Below, piece after piece: positions 1 to 8,995 of a stretch of 64,000 nucleotides of DNA; within the stretch, counting starts at the first letter, position 1; each line of letters begins with the position of its first letter. This stretch comes from VBOC01 sp964512655. GTDB lineage: Bacteria; Bacteroidota; Ignavibacteria; UBA10030; SZUA-254. The stretch lies in NCBI GenBank assembly GCA_964512655.1, contig CAZEJT010000001.1, positions 620,001-684,000 of the forward strand, written 5' to 3'. A program made the translations under genes and the position numbers. A model generated the notes under the pieces. The model did no database searches. It had not been told where the DNA came from and worked only from the letters and a program-made list of their open reading frames with translations.

Positions 1-573
1 CCGGAACGAGCCGGTTATCGCCTCCAGGCGCGGCAACTCGGCGGCCGGCGCGATTGAAGGGGTATGGACGCTCGCGGGCACGAGGAAGACGTTCGTTACC
101 ATGTAGCTTGCAAAGGCCGATGCGATAAAATTCATCATGATGGTGTTGATCACCTCGTGAGCTCCGAAGCGGGCCCTGAGGATTCCCGGAATCAGCCCCC
201 ACAGAGCTCCCCCGGCCATGCCGGCGAGGAGCGACGCCGGCAGAAGGACTGGGGAGGGGAGACCCCGGCCGAGGAATCCGACAAGAGCCGTGAGAAAGGC
301 CCCCACAGTCAGCTGGCCTTCCGCGCCGATATTAAAAAGCCCGGCGCGGAAGCTGATTCCGGCGGCCAGGCCCGTGAACATGAGGGGTGTGGCCTTGAAG
401 AGGACCTGCCCGATGCCGTAGGTGCTCCCAAACGTCTGGACGAAGAGGAGGCTGAAGACCTCCAGGGGATCCTTTCCGATACCGAGTATAAAAACCGCGC
501 CGATGAAGAGGGAAGCCGCCGACGCGATCGCCGGACCGGCAGTCAGCGCGAGAATCCGCTTTGCCAGCATCAT
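1..573 (-). CDS. BMP-type nucleoside ABC transporter permease (partial, C-terminus off the window)
   Basis: Translation from the ATG at 573 gives a hydrophobic protein starting MMLAKRILAL, with several membrane segments and the RAGLFNIGAEGQ motif typical of the permeases (YufP/NupP type) of BMP-family nucleoside importers. These permeases belong to the BPD_transp_2 family, as do ribose permeases. 191 codons are present; the gene runs out of the window at position 1. The ATG overlaps the TGA of the ATPase gene (ATGA), so the two are translationally coupled. A second permease gene is expected next, outside the window. Family certain; substrate inferred from the neighbouring tdk and cdd. Confidence 0.9.
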   Translation of the reverse strand, partial: MMLAKRILALTAGPAIASAASLFIGAVFILGIGKDPLEVFSLLFVQTFGSTYGIGQVLFKATPLMFTGLAAGISFRAGLFNIGAEGQLTVGAFLTALVGFLGRGLPSPVLLPASLLAGMAGGALWGLIPGILRARFGAHEVINTIMMNFIASAFASYMVTNVFLVPASVHTPSIAPAAELPRLEAITGSFR

Positions 574-2093
574 GCGGCCGGGGTCTCCTTCTGACGATGC
601 GAACCCGTCATATGCAGACCCAGCTCGCGCTCCGAAGTCTCCGACGCCCGGAACAAGCCTGTGATGCGGCCTTCGTACATCACCGCGATGCGGTCCGCTA
701 TCGAGAGAAGCTCGGAGAGGTCGGACGACACGAGCAGGATCGCCTTGCCGCGGTTCCGTGCGCTGATCATCGTGCTGTGGACAAAATCGATCGCACGGAT
801 GTCGAGGCCCCGCGTAGGCTGGGAGGCGATGAGAAAATCGGCATCTTTCGAGAACTCCCTGCCGACTACGACTTTCTGCTGATTCCCCCCGGAGAGCGAA
901 CGCGCCGCAAGCTCGCGCCTGGGAGGCCGGACCTCAAACTCTTCAAGTACTCTGTCCGCGTACGCATCGACCTCCGCGCGCCGCAGGAAAAAGAGCCCCG
1001 AGAATTCCCGCTCGTATTGCCTTCCAAGGAGAAGGTTGTCGGCAACAGAGAAGTCGGCAACGATGCCGTATCTCAGCCGGTCCTCCGGTATGTGACCGAT
1101 GGTGATCCCGCGCGACCCCAGGCGGACCTCGCGTCCATTTATGAGTATCCGTCCGGAGGTGCACGCCCTCAACCCGGCGAGAACCTGCACGAGTTCGGAT
1201 TGCCCGTTCCCTTCAACCGCGGCGATTCCCAGAATCTCTCCGGCGGCGATGGAAAAGGAGACATCGTTCACTTCGGGAAGCCGGCGGTCGCTGAGGCACG
1301 AAACGTTCTCCGCCGTTACGACGGTGCGGATTGTTGCGGCCGCCGCTTTCGGGACCGACGATCCCGTTTCGTCCCCGACCATCAGATGCGCCAGTTCGCG
1401 CGGACTCGTCGAGCGTGTATCGACTTCCGCCGTCACCTTGCCTCGGCGCATGACGGTCACCGTATCGCTGATTTCCATGACCTCCGCAAGTTTATGCGTG
1501 ATCAGGATGACGGTCTTTCCCTCGCTCTTGAGCTTTCTGATGGTGCTGAAGAAGTCCTCCACTTCCTGGGGGGTCAGTACGGGGGTCGGCTCGTCAAGTA
1601 TCAGGAGTTCCGCTCGCCGGTAGAGGATTTTCAGTATCTCGACGCGCTGCTGAAGGCCCACGGAGAGGGATTCGATCTTCGCCCTGCAGTCGATATCGAG
1701 ATGGAACCTCCTGGAGAGGCTCAGTACCTCATCTTCGGCCGAGCGGAGATTGAGGCGGCCGAAGCGGGACTCGGGCTCGCTCCCAAGAATGACATTTTCG
1801 GTGACAGTAAAGGGGGGAATCAGCATGAAATGCTGATGGAGCATTCCGATGCCGAGAGCAATCGCCGTGCGCGGGGAGGTAATCCGGACTTGCTTGCCCC
1901 GGATGAGGATCCTGCCCCCGTCGGGAGAAAGCATTCCGTACAGAACCTTCATCAGGGTCGATTTCCCGGCCCCGTTTTCGCCGACAAGGGCATGGATGCC
2001 CCCATCGCGGATGCGAATGCTTACACCGTCGTTAGCCCTGACGCCCCCGAACGATTTCGTGATATCCTGAAGCTCAGCGAAGGCCGCAGGCAT
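570..2093 (-). CDS. Double-domain ABC transporter ATPase (nucleoside importer, YufO/NupO-like)
   Basis: 507 aa, two fused ABC domains, the normal size for this family. The N-terminal domain has Walker A GENGAGKST at residues 38-46, the signature region SVGLQQR and Walker B LLILDEPT. The C-terminal domain has the degenerate Walker A typical of these importers (VEGNGQSE, lacking GKS/T), an intact LSGGNQQK signature and LIASQPTRGLD as Walker B, so one canonical and one modified ATP site are expected. It sits between the BMP lipoprotein gene (start 2093 abuts the stop of that gene) and the permease. It energises uptake of the ligand bound by the BMP protein. Confidence 0.95.
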   Translation of the reverse strand: MPAAFAELQDITKSFGGVRANDGVSIRIRDGGIHALVGENGAGKSTLMKVLYGMLSPDGGRILIRGKQVRITSPRTAIALGIGMLHQHFMLIPPFTVTENVILGSEPESRFGRLNLRSAEDEVLSLSRRFHLDIDCRAKIESLSVGLQQRVEILKILYRRAELLILDEPTPVLTPQEVEDFFSTIRKLKSEGKTVILITHKLAEVMEISDTVTVMRRGKVTAEVDTRSTSPRELAHLMVGDETGSSVPKAAAATIRTVVTAENVSCLSDRRLPEVNDVSFSIAAGEILGIAAVEGNGQSELVQVLAGLRACTSGRILINGREVRLGSRGITIGHIPEDRLRYGIVADFSVADNLLLGRQYEREFSGLFFLRRAEVDAYADRVLEEFEVRPPRRELAARSLSGGNQQKVVVGREFSKDADFLIASQPTRGLDIRAIDFVHSTMISARNRGKAILLVSSDLSELLSIADRIAVMYEGRITGLFRASETSERELGLHMTGSHRQKETPAA

Positions 2094-3121
2094 CAGCGGT
2101 CCGGCACCCGGATCTCCCCCGAGATGACCTTCTCCCGGATTTCCTCGACGCGCGCATGGATCTGATCGGGTATAAGGCTTCTGTTGTGCTCATCGTAAAT
2201 GTAATCGACGCCCTTCGACCGGACATCGAAGAGTACTGCGCGCCCTCCCCGGAACGTCCCTTCCTTCTCCTCCCTGATGATTTCAAAGACCGCGTTGTCC
2301 ACCACCTTGATCATGCTGGTCAGAACAACGCCCGGAGCTTCCAGATACTGGTCTGAGTCGACCCCGATCGCGAGTTTATGCTTCTCCCGGGCCGCTTCGA
2401 AGACCCCGAGGCCGGTGACTCCCGAGGCATGATAGATGATATCCGCCCCTCTCTCGAACTGGCCGAGAGCGAGCTCCTTGCCCTTTCCCGGGTTCTTGAA
2501 CGCCTCGCCGGTGATCCCAGCGTAAGAGATGAGCACGTCGCAGCGCGGGTTCACGTACTTTACACCCGCGACATACCCGGCCTCGAACTTCTTGATCAGA
2601 GGCGACTGCATTCCCCCTACGAAGCCGATGACATTTGTTTTCGTCAGCAGGGCTGCCAGGGCGCCCACGAGAAAGGAGCCCTCTTCCTCCTTGAATTCGA
2701 GCGCCACCAGGTTTTGGGGGAGGGCCTTGCTGGAATCGTACGTGTAATCGATGCATGCAAATTTCCTGGCCGGGAACTCCCGCGCGACATTCGTGATATC
2801 GTCGGTAAAAATGAAGCCGATGCCGAATATGAGGCCGATGTCGGTACGGTTCGCAAACTGGCGCAGGGCCGCTTCGCGGTCGGCGCCCGGGCCGGGCTCG
2901 AGATACTCGTAGCTGATCCCGAGCTCTTTCTTCGCGCGTTCAAGTCCGCGGTACGCGGCGTCATTGAACGATTTATCGCCCCTTCCTCCCACATCGAATA
3001 CCAGCCCGACCTTGAGCCCGTGTGAGGCCTCCTGACCGGCATCCTTCCTTCCGCACGACATGACAAATAGCGCCGCGAGGAGGGAGATAATCGCCGTGAT
3101 CGGCCGTTCGATTCGGTTCAT
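2093..3121 (-). CDS. BMP-family nucleoside-binding lipoprotein
   Basis: 342 aa. Start set at the ATG at 3121, preceded by the Shine-Dalgarno AAGGAG; the protein opens MNRIERP with a hydrophobic stretch and a lipobox VMSC, so it is a lipoprotein. The mature part has the BMP/Med fold: KVGLVFDVGGRGDKSFND near the N-terminus is the family hallmark, with FGIGFIFTD and GADIIYHASGVTG later. BMP proteins bind purine or pyrimidine nucleosides in the periplasm and hand them to the YufOPQ-type transporter, matching the ABC genes that follow. Only one base separates it from the tdk stop. Nucleoside specificity is inferred from context. Confidence 0.93.
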   Translation of the reverse strand: MNRIERPITAIISLLAALFVMSCGRKDAGQEASHGLKVGLVFDVGGRGDKSFNDAAYRGLERAKKELGISYEYLEPGPGADREAALRQFANRTDIGLIFGIGFIFTDDITNVAREFPARKFACIDYTYDSSKALPQNLVALEFKEEEGSFLVGALAALLTKTNVIGFVGGMQSPLIKKFEAGYVAGVKYVNPRCDVLISYAGITGEAFKNPGKGKELALGQFERGADIIYHASGVTGLGVFEAAREKHKLAIGVDSDQYLEAPGVVLTSMIKVVDNAVFEIIREEKEGTFRGGRAVLFDVRSKGVDYIYDEHNRSLIPDQIHARVEEIREKVISGEIRVPDR

Positions 3122-3122
3122 A

Positions 3123-3680
3123 TCAGTCTCCTTCGGATGGCGGCTGGTAGCATCTGCGGCAGCGCGCCTCGTAGACATTACGTGCCCCCACCACCACGAG
3201 CTCCTGTTGCCGGGTGATCCTCTGAGTGCGGTCCGCGGGGTTTCCGCATACCATGCAGATCGCGAGAGTTTTGGTGATATACTCTGCGACAGCGAGAAGC
3301 TCCGGAACCGGACCGAAAGGACGGGCGCGATAGTCCTGGTCGAGCCCGGCCACGATCACCCGCTTCCCGGAATCGGCGAGGTCGTTGCAAACCTCGACAA
3401 GTGTAGAGGGAAGGAACTGGGCTTCATCGATGCCCACAACTTGAGCGCTTCTGCCTAAACTCATTATCTCAATAGGGTTATCGATCACGTTTGAAGTCAA
3501 CGATTGCTCGCTGTGTGAGACGATGTGGTTGGAGCTGTAACGATTGTCGACGCGGGGCTTGAAGATGACGACTTCCTGCTTGGCGATTTGTGCCCTCCTC
3601 AGGCGACGGATAAGCTCTTCGGTCTTGCCGCTGAACATGCATCCGCAAATGACCTCGATCCAACCGGTGTTCGCAGGCAT
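3123..3680 (-). CDS. tdk: Thymidine kinase
   Basis: 185 aa, start ATG at 3680 (MPANTGWIEV). P-loop GCMFSGKTEEL near the N-terminus, the Walker B-like VVGIDEAQF, a lasso region with YRARPFGPVPEL and a structural zinc site made by CMVC and CRRC near the C-terminus, all typical of type II TK1 enzymes. It phosphorylates thymidine and deoxyuridine to dTMP and dUMP in salvage. It lies between cdd (one base upstream) and the BMP lipoprotein, so uptake, deamination and phosphorylation of pyrimidine nucleosides are co-transcribed. A longer in-frame start exists but would overlap cdd by over 100 bases. Confidence 0.97.
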   Translation of the reverse strand: MPANTGWIEVICGCMFSGKTEELIRRLRRAQIAKQEVVIFKPRVDNRYSSNHIVSHSEQSLTSNVIDNPIEIMSLGRSAQVVGIDEAQFLPSTLVEVCNDLADSGKRVIVAGLDQDYRARPFGPVPELLAVAEYITKTLAICMVCGNPADRTQRITRQQELVVVGARNVYEARCRRCYQPPSEGD

Positions 3681-3681
3681 G

Positions 3682-4107
3682 TTATGAAGCGTGATCGGTT
3701 CCACTGTCGTGCAGGATCGGGAGCAGGGAGTCGAGGAAGGGATGAGGGAGCAGGGACCGCGCTTTATATTCCTTGCTCCGGCCGCTGGAGTTGACCAGGA
3801 CGACATCGATATTTCCCGCCAGGTCGTGGATGACCTGCCTGCAGGCTCCGCACGGAGGGACGAATTCCCTGGAATCTGTTGCGATTGCCAGGGCCCGGAA
3901 CGAGCGTGCTGATTCTGAGACAGCCTTGAATAACGCGGTGCGCTCCGCGCATATCGTCAGGCTGAATGAAGCGGATTCTATGTTACAACCGGAGTAGACT
4001 TTGCCCGAACGCGTGAGGACCGCGGCGCCAACCCGGAATCGGGAGTAGGGTGAATATGAGTGTTTCTTCGCCTGCTGTGCCGCCCTGACAAGCCGTTGGT
4101 AATTCAC
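3682..4107 (-). CDS. cdd: Cytidine deaminase
   Basis: 141 aa, homotetrameric-type short cytidine deaminase. Zinc and catalytic motifs are present: CAERTA (Cys ligand plus proton-shuttling Glu) and PCGACRQ (two Cys ligands); CNIESASF is the substrate loop. It converts cytidine and deoxycytidine to uridine and deoxyuridine, the latter a substrate for the thymidine kinase encoded next. Start is GTG at 4107. It is the first gene of the salvage and import operon, with a strong promoter about 30 bases upstream. Confidence 0.97.
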   Translation of the reverse strand: MNYQRLVRAAQQAKKHSYSPYSRFRVGAAVLTRSGKVYSGCNIESASFSLTICAERTALFKAVSESARSFRALAIATDSREFVPPCGACRQVIHDLAGNIDVVLVNSSGRSKEYKARSLLPHPFLDSLLPILHDSGTDHAS

Positions 4108-4136
4108 TGCCGGTGTTGAGGTTATAAGTCAGGCGG

Positions 4137-4165
4137 AATATAGAAAACACATCCCTGAGAATCAA
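4137..4165 (-). promoter_or_regulatory. Sigma-70 type promoter of the cdd-tdk-BMP-ABC operon
   Basis: On the minus strand: -35 TTGATT (4160-4165), a 17-base spacer, -10 TATATT (4137-4142). Predicted transcription start near 4129, giving a leader of about 20 bases before the cdd GTG. The -35 lies over the stop codon of the upstream methyltransferase gene, which separates this operon from the radical SAM cluster. Confidence 0.7.
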
Positions 4166-4854
4166 GAAATCCGGCCGGCCCTGTAAATGTGAAGGCGTTC
4201 AAAGGGTGCGCGCTTGCTCCAGACGCGCTCAAACGTGAATCCTGACTCGGAAAAAAGTCCGCCAATTGTCGCGAGAGGCATTTCTGAGGAGAGGATCAGA
4301 AGGAGAGTTGCCGAGGGCCGCATATGCGGGGGTGCGCCGCGGAGAAACTCCCGCATCACCTCGTAGGAGTGTCCGGCCCGCCATGCCATATCGGGGATGT
4401 CTTTAGGGGTTCCGGCGTAAAACGGTGGGTTAAACAGTATGTAGTCGAACTGTGATCCCGGTTCAAGTGGCTCAAACAGGTCCCCTCTCAGGGCCACGAT
4501 CTCCCTCCTGTTGCGGGATGCGTTTTCGCGGGTTGCGCGGACGGCGTCGGGGTTGATATCGATCGCGGTTACGGACGCGCCTTCGCCTGCCGCCACGAGC
4601 GCAAGGATTCCTGATCCACAGCCCATATCCAGGACTGATGTGCCATGAAGGGGGATGGAGGAGAGATACTCCCCAAACGCCTTGCTGCTGTAGTAAAGGC
4701 AGGGGTGAAAGACCCCGCGCGGGACGATGAGCCGGTGACCGAATATCCTGGCTTCGTCGGTCCGCAGGAGCCTTCGACGCGCGTAGAGGCGGTACGCGGC
4801 GGTAAAATACGCCCTGCGCGCAAAGTCCCGGAGTGTGATCTTACCAGTTGACAC
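4162..4854 (-). CDS. Class I SAM-dependent methyltransferase, small-domain (MTS/HemK-like) family
   Basis: 230 aa from a GTG at 4854, chosen because AAGGTG lies seven bases upstream and a longer frame would overlap the previous gene by 100 bases. Motif I is VLDMGCGSGILAL, the second-strand acid is TAIDINPDA, and the catalytic motif is NPPF (in YILFNPPFYAGTP). NPPF/Y is characteristic of N-methyltransferases acting on the planar amide or amine groups of RNA bases, DNA adenine or protein glutamine. Overlaps the end of the upstream radical SAM gene by 14 bases. Substrate unknown; may belong to the cluster or simply be its last gene. Confidence 0.85.
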   Translation of the reverse strand: MSTGKITLRDFARRAYFTAAYRLYARRRLLRTDEARIFGHRLIVPRGVFHPCLYYSSKAFGEYLSSIPLHGTSVLDMGCGSGILALVAAGEGASVTAIDINPDAVRATRENASRNRREIVALRGDLFEPLEPGSQFDYILFNPPFYAGTPKDIPDMAWRAGHSYEVMREFLRGAPPHMRPSATLLLILSSEMPLATIGGLFSESGFTFERVWSKRAPFERLHIYRAGRIS

Positions 4855-6274
4855 GGTGAAGCACCTTGTACCTGACGAAGTTGATGATCTCTTTCTCAAC
4901 CGGGAGCTTGTAGAAGTCGCGCCTGACCCTTTGGGCGGCAAGGCCGCGCACGGGGGCGCTCAAGAGCCGGGGAGCCCTGAGCTCGGTGGCAATTTTCGCG
5001 TAAAACTTGAATCGCTCGACGTACTCCCGCTCTTCCTTGCTGACCCAGTATCCCGAATACATGATAAAATCGATGTCGCTCCACTCGGCGAGGGTCCTGG
5101 GGACGCGGTATCCCTTCTTCACGATGTACTCGTAGAGATCGGTCCCCGGGTAGGGGGTGAAAAAAAAGATGTTAAACTCAAATGTCCGGTCGATCCTCTT
5201 GATCCGCTTGATCACATCGAGGGTCTTGAGGGTTTCGGTAAAGCGCTCCTCCGGAAAACCGACGATAAATCCGAACGCGGCCCCGATCTTGTGGCGCGCC
5301 AGCTTCTCGGCAGAAATAACGGCTTCCTCCGCGAGGGTGTCCTTCTTCATGAGATCGAGCATCTCCTGAGATCCCGACTCGGCCCCGATCATCACTTTCC
5401 TGAGATTGGCTCTCGCGGCCGAGCTGAGTGTCTCATCGTCAAGCGGGGCTATCTGATCGGCTCTCGACGTTGCTGCCCAGGAAAACCTTCCTCCTTCGGC
5501 CACTACGCCCTCGCAGAATTCACGGACCCGGTTCCTGTTCGCAAAGAAGTTCTCATCCTGAAAGAGGACATCCCGGACGCCGTACCTGGTCACGGCGGCG
5601 AACACGTCGGAGAGCATCCTCGGGCCCTTCAGGCCCGACCAGCGCCTGTTATACACGTACGGGTCGGCGCAGAACCCGCAGCGGTAAGGGCAACCCTGGG
5701 AGGAATAGAAATCGATCTGGCGCATTTTTTTCAGCTCAAAGTATCTCTCGAGGGGCACCAGGTCGTAATCGTACGGGGGGAAGGAATTGATGTCGGCGAA
5801 CTTTCTTTCGGGATTCTGGACAAAGACTCCGTCGCTCATGTACGCCAGCCCCTCAATTCCCCCGCCGCCGCGGCCTGAGTCGAGAGCGTCGAGGAGCTCC
5901 GCAAAGGTCAGTTCCCCCTGCCCGAAGACGCAATACTCAGCGCCCCCTTCCCTGAGGCACTGTTCAGGAAATATCGACGGATGCCAGCCACCCCAGACAA
6001 CCGGGACCCGCGGCGAGAGCTTCCGCGCCATCGCGGAGACGGACATGGCATCGCGGATCGGGGTGCCTGTGATGACGGAGACCCCGAGGCAGAGCGCCCG
6101 GGGGAGGAGTTCGGCCACTTTTCGATGGGCATGATGGGCGCTTTTTTCGATCCTCGCGTCGATGATCCGGACGTCGAAGCGTTCCGGGTCAATCACCGAT
6201 GCCAGGGCAAGGAACTGCAGTGGGATCGTGTAATAGGGAGCGACCGGATTGTAGAGAATGACGATCGGTCTCAT
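4841..6274 (-). CDS. B12-binding-domain radical SAM protein (pair A, copy 1)
   Basis: 477 aa, start ATG at 6274 (MRPIVILYNP), eight bases after the preceding stop. Residues 1 to about 140 form a Rossmann-like cobalamin-binding-type domain (VWGGWHPSIFPE, FGQGELTFAELLDAL), followed by the radical SAM core with C195, C199 and C202 in SSQGCPYRCGFCA. The remainder carries the usual IGAESGSQ and FGFIVGFPEE motifs. I see no DxHxxG cobalamin motif, so B12 binding may be base-off or absent. Substrate unknown. It resembles the next gene in architecture and in the SSxGCPxxCGFCA motif. Class B radical SAM enzymes methylate, cyclise or rearrange unactivated carbons, often in lipids or natural products. 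Confidence 0.92.
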   Translation of the reverse strand: MRPIVILYNPVAPYYTIPLQFLALASVIDPERFDVRIIDARIEKSAHHAHRKVAELLPRALCLGVSVITGTPIRDAMSVSAMARKLSPRVPVVWGGWHPSIFPEQCLREGGAEYCVFGQGELTFAELLDALDSGRGGGGIEGLAYMSDGVFVQNPERKFADINSFPPYDYDLVPLERYFELKKMRQIDFYSSQGCPYRCGFCADPYVYNRRWSGLKGPRMLSDVFAAVTRYGVRDVLFQDENFFANRNRVREFCEGVVAEGGRFSWAATSRADQIAPLDDETLSSAARANLRKVMIGAESGSQEMLDLMKKDTLAEEAVISAEKLARHKIGAAFGFIVGFPEERFTETLKTLDVIKRIKRIDRTFEFNIFFFTPYPGTDLYEYIVKKGYRVPRTLAEWSDIDFIMYSGYWVSKEEREYVERFKFYAKIATELRAPRLLSAPVRGLAAQRVRRDFYKLPVEKEIINFVRYKVLHRVNW

Positions 6275-6281
6275 GCGCGTC

Positions 6282-7772
6282 TCAGACCCCATACTGTTCA
6301 GCGCCCTCGATCTCCGGCTGCCTGTATTTGAACATGGTTGATAACGCAAATCGAATCTCATAGGGCGCCGAATAGAAGTTCAGCCTGTAGCGCCATCCGC
6401 TGAGCGCGCGAAGGAACGCCTTTTTAGCCGACGTCAATTTTAGATCGGAAACCGTCGGGTAGTAGGCGTTCAGGACACGCTCGAAATTCCTGATCTTGAC
6501 GATGTGGCGCGCGCTCAGCCAGGGAGTCGCGGACTGCTTCCGCAAATCCAGATGCTGCCATTTTGGGTCGACCCAATCCTCGAGCGTGCGCGGGAATTCG
6601 AACCCCTGCTTCCGGGCCTCCTCGAACATGGCGGCTCCCGGCAGAAGCACGGGGGCGTACACGTAGAAGATAATCTCTGCCCGGGGATTGATCTCCTTGA
6701 TCCTTCTGATGTACCGGATTTCACGTTCGATATCCCCGTCCACATCCGGCGAGGGGGAGCCGAAGACGAATGACATCTCGGGGACAATATCGAATTCCCT
6801 GATCCTCCTGGCAAATTCGAGCACGAGGGCAGGCGTCTGAGTGCCCCCCTTGTTCATCAGCCGCAGTCCGTCGGCGGATCCCGTCTCCGCCCCCATGAAG
6901 ATCATCCTGCATCCGCTTTCCCGCATAAGGGTGAGCGTCGAATCGGAGAAATGCATCAGCGTGTCGATCCTCGCATCCCCCCACCAGCTGATACGCTTTC
7001 CCAGCAGTCCGCGTGCAAACTCCCGCGTTCGTTCCTCTGAAACGAAGAAGTTATCGTCAAAAAATTCCACCGAGTCGACCAGATATTTTTTCTGAAGGCC
7101 GAGGAGGTCCAGCACGACCGATCGGGGGTCCTTGGCGAGCCAGCGCCCTCCGTAGACCGGAACCACAGCACAAAATCCGCAGGTAAAGGGGCACCCGTAG
7201 CTCGAATGGTAGCCGACGGTTTTTTTGCCGAGATATGTCCGGGCCAGATACCTCGGCAGGTTGATTCGCCCGTACGGGAGCGACGGGAGCTCGTCAGGAT
7301 GCGTAAAGGGACGCGAAGGATTACGGATGATCGTGCCATTCCGCCGGTATGACAGGCCGCGAACGCTCTCCAGAGGCGCGGCGCTTTCCAATGCGTCCGA
7401 AAGCTCGGCGAATGTCAGCTCGCCCTGGCCCGAGACAACATGGTCGACATACCCCGACTGCAAGACCGTTTCCGTATGGATCGTCGGGAACGTCCCACCC
7501 CAGGTGACCCAGACCCCCGGATGGGAGGCTTTCAGGTACTTCGAGATTGACACGGCCCTCACGAGCTGGGGACCGGGCATAACCGTGAGAGCCACGTGCT
7601 TCACGCCTTTGTCTCGGATCAGCTCACCGAGGGGTCTCTCCGCATCTCCGTCAAAATTCTCATCCAGGAAGGAGTAGCCGTGCCTCCCATCGATGCCGGA
7701 GGCAACGGCAAGGAGAGAGAGGGGAACCCTGTGATTCCATCTCGCGCTGCGTGGATTGACGAACGCGATCAT
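6282..7772 (-). CDS. B12-binding-domain radical SAM protein (pair A, copy 2)
   Basis: 496 aa. N-terminal cobalamin-binding-type domain (VTWGGTFPTIH, SGQGELTFAEL, residues 1 to about 140), then the radical SAM core with C194, C198 and C201 in SSYGCPFTCGFCA. The C-terminal region includes FMGAETGS and FVFGSPSPD. Its domain order and cluster motif match the adjacent gene, suggesting tandem duplication and divergence. The start ATG at 7772 overlaps the stop of the membrane glycosyltransferase gene (ATGA). No substrate can be assigned from sequence. Confidence 0.92.
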   Translation of the reverse strand: MIAFVNPRSARWNHRVPLSLLAVASGIDGRHGYSFLDENFDGDAERPLGELIRDKGVKHVALTVMPGPQLVRAVSISKYLKASHPGVWVTWGGTFPTIHTETVLQSGYVDHVVSGQGELTFAELSDALESAAPLESVRGLSYRRNGTIIRNPSRPFTHPDELPSLPYGRINLPRYLARTYLGKKTVGYHSSYGCPFTCGFCAVVPVYGGRWLAKDPRSVVLDLLGLQKKYLVDSVEFFDDNFFVSEERTREFARGLLGKRISWWGDARIDTLMHFSDSTLTLMRESGCRMIFMGAETGSADGLRLMNKGGTQTPALVLEFARRIREFDIVPEMSFVFGSPSPDVDGDIEREIRYIRRIKEINPRAEIIFYVYAPVLLPGAAMFEEARKQGFEFPRTLEDWVDPKWQHLDLRKQSATPWLSARHIVKIRNFERVLNAYYPTVSDLKLTSAKKAFLRALSGWRYRLNFYSAPYEIRFALSTMFKYRQPEIEGAEQYGV

Positions 7773-8995
7773 GCGGGCGCCACCAAAGCCGCCGGAGGGA
7801 CCATGACGCCGGCGCCCGAGATCCTGCCGCAGATCCAGAGGAGAATCAGGCTTCCGTAGACGCGGGGGAAGGCGAAGATCCCGTACCAGTTCTTCTGGAA
7901 GATGTCGTCATAGTACGGAAGTTTGGGCAAGAGCAGCAACAAAGCCACGCCAAAGGCGACGATACCAGGTTCCCACCCCGATTGCGGGAGATACGCGCAG
8001 CAGGCCACGAGCGGAATCAGCAAAAGAGTGTAGTGATAGTCGAACAGGAGCGGTGCAGTCAGGAGATTCACAATGATCGCCGCCGAGAAAGCCATATCGA
8101 AACCCACGATGCCTCGCCTCCTCCCCAATCTTGCCAGAACAAAAATGCCTGCGGCGATGCACGCTCCGAGGAGAGGGCGGACAACGAAGGGGAGATCTGC
8201 CGGCGGACGGATGTGCCATTCATCACGAGCGAAACACCAGCTCAACAGGCTTCCGATCGTCTGTTGAAATGTGGCTGAGGCGGGAATCGCCGTGAGCACT
8301 CCGGAGAGTTCCGACGAATACGCAATCCATGGCGCGAATCCGATGAAGATCGCGGACAGAAGAGCGCCGCCGAGCGCTAGCGCCGCCGTCCGGAGGAGGA
8401 GGCCGTATTCCCGTCTCACCACAGCGAGCACGAGAAAGGGGAGGCCGTACCCCTTCAGAAGGAGGAGCAGAGCGAGTGTGATTGCTGTTCCCATGGTCCT
8501 GTTCTCCCGCCAGAACCGGAAGATCAGTACGTGGAGGAGAAGGAGGAAGGCGTACAGCTGGCCCCAGACGAAATTAAAGTAGAGCGGTGTAAAGGCGAAT
8601 GCGCATGCGGTGAGCACCAGCCGCCCGGAGCGGCTGAAGTGAAAGATCTCGTAGAGAAGCCCCAGCGAGATGAGCACGCAGGCGAGGGAAAAAAGCTCCC
8701 AGAACGCCTTCGCTTCTCCCGCGGGAGCGAGGGAGAAGGGGAGAAAGAGAAACGGAAGAACGGGTGTGTTGGCGGTATAGACATCGCCGTGCGAAACTCC
8801 TGAGCGCGCCGGCGCCAGCTCGGCAAAGGCCTGCCGGTCGTAGAGCTGCTTCATCTCCACTCCGGCGGCAAGCATCTTCGCCGCCGAGTATCCAACGAGA
8901 AAACCCGGGGTCGGACGGCTCACATAGGGAACTACGCGTATGACGAAAAAGAGAACCGAGACGATCAGCACGAATGTGGCGGCTTTCGTTATCAC
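7769..8995 (-). CDS. GT87-like polytopic membrane glycosyltransferase (GT-C fold)
   Basis: 408 aa, about ten hydrophobic segments. The N-terminal part GFLVGYSAAKMLAAG, with an acidic/aromatic loop YDRQAF, followed by TPVLPFLFLPF, is the layout of the DUF2029/GT87 family. Members use polyprenyl-phosphate sugars (for example mannose) as donors on the periplasmic face. LLLKGYGLPFL in the middle matches the conserved ALKxxP-like segment of GT87. Coupled to genes on both sides by 4-base overlaps (8992-8995 and 7769-7772). A paralogue lies at 10227-11444. Sugar and acceptor unknown. Confidence 0.78.
   Translation of the reverse strand: MITKAATFVLIVSVLFFVIRVVPYVSRPTPGFLVGYSAAKMLAAGVEMKQLYDRQAFAELAPARSGVSHGDVYTANTPVLPFLFLPFSLAPAGEAKAFWELFSLACVLISLGLLYEIFHFSRSGRLVLTACAFAFTPLYFNFVWGQLYAFLLLLHVLIFRFWRENRTMGTAITLALLLLLKGYGLPFLVLAVVRREYGLLLRTAALALGGALLSAIFIGFAPWIAYSSELSGVLTAIPASATFQQTIGSLLSWCFARDEWHIRPPADLPFVVRPLLGACIAAGIFVLARLGRRRGIVGFDMAFSAAIIVNLLTAPLLFDYHYTLLLIPLVACCAYLPQSGWEPGIVAFGVALLLLLPKLPYYDDIFQKNWYGIFAFPRVYGSLILLWICGRISGAGVMVPPAALVAPA

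Noticed and set aside
561..2165. Long plus-strand frame of 534 codons opposite the ABC ATPase
   Set aside because: Antisense shadow of the real ATPase gene: no domain, and the minus strand has complete Walker and signature motifs.
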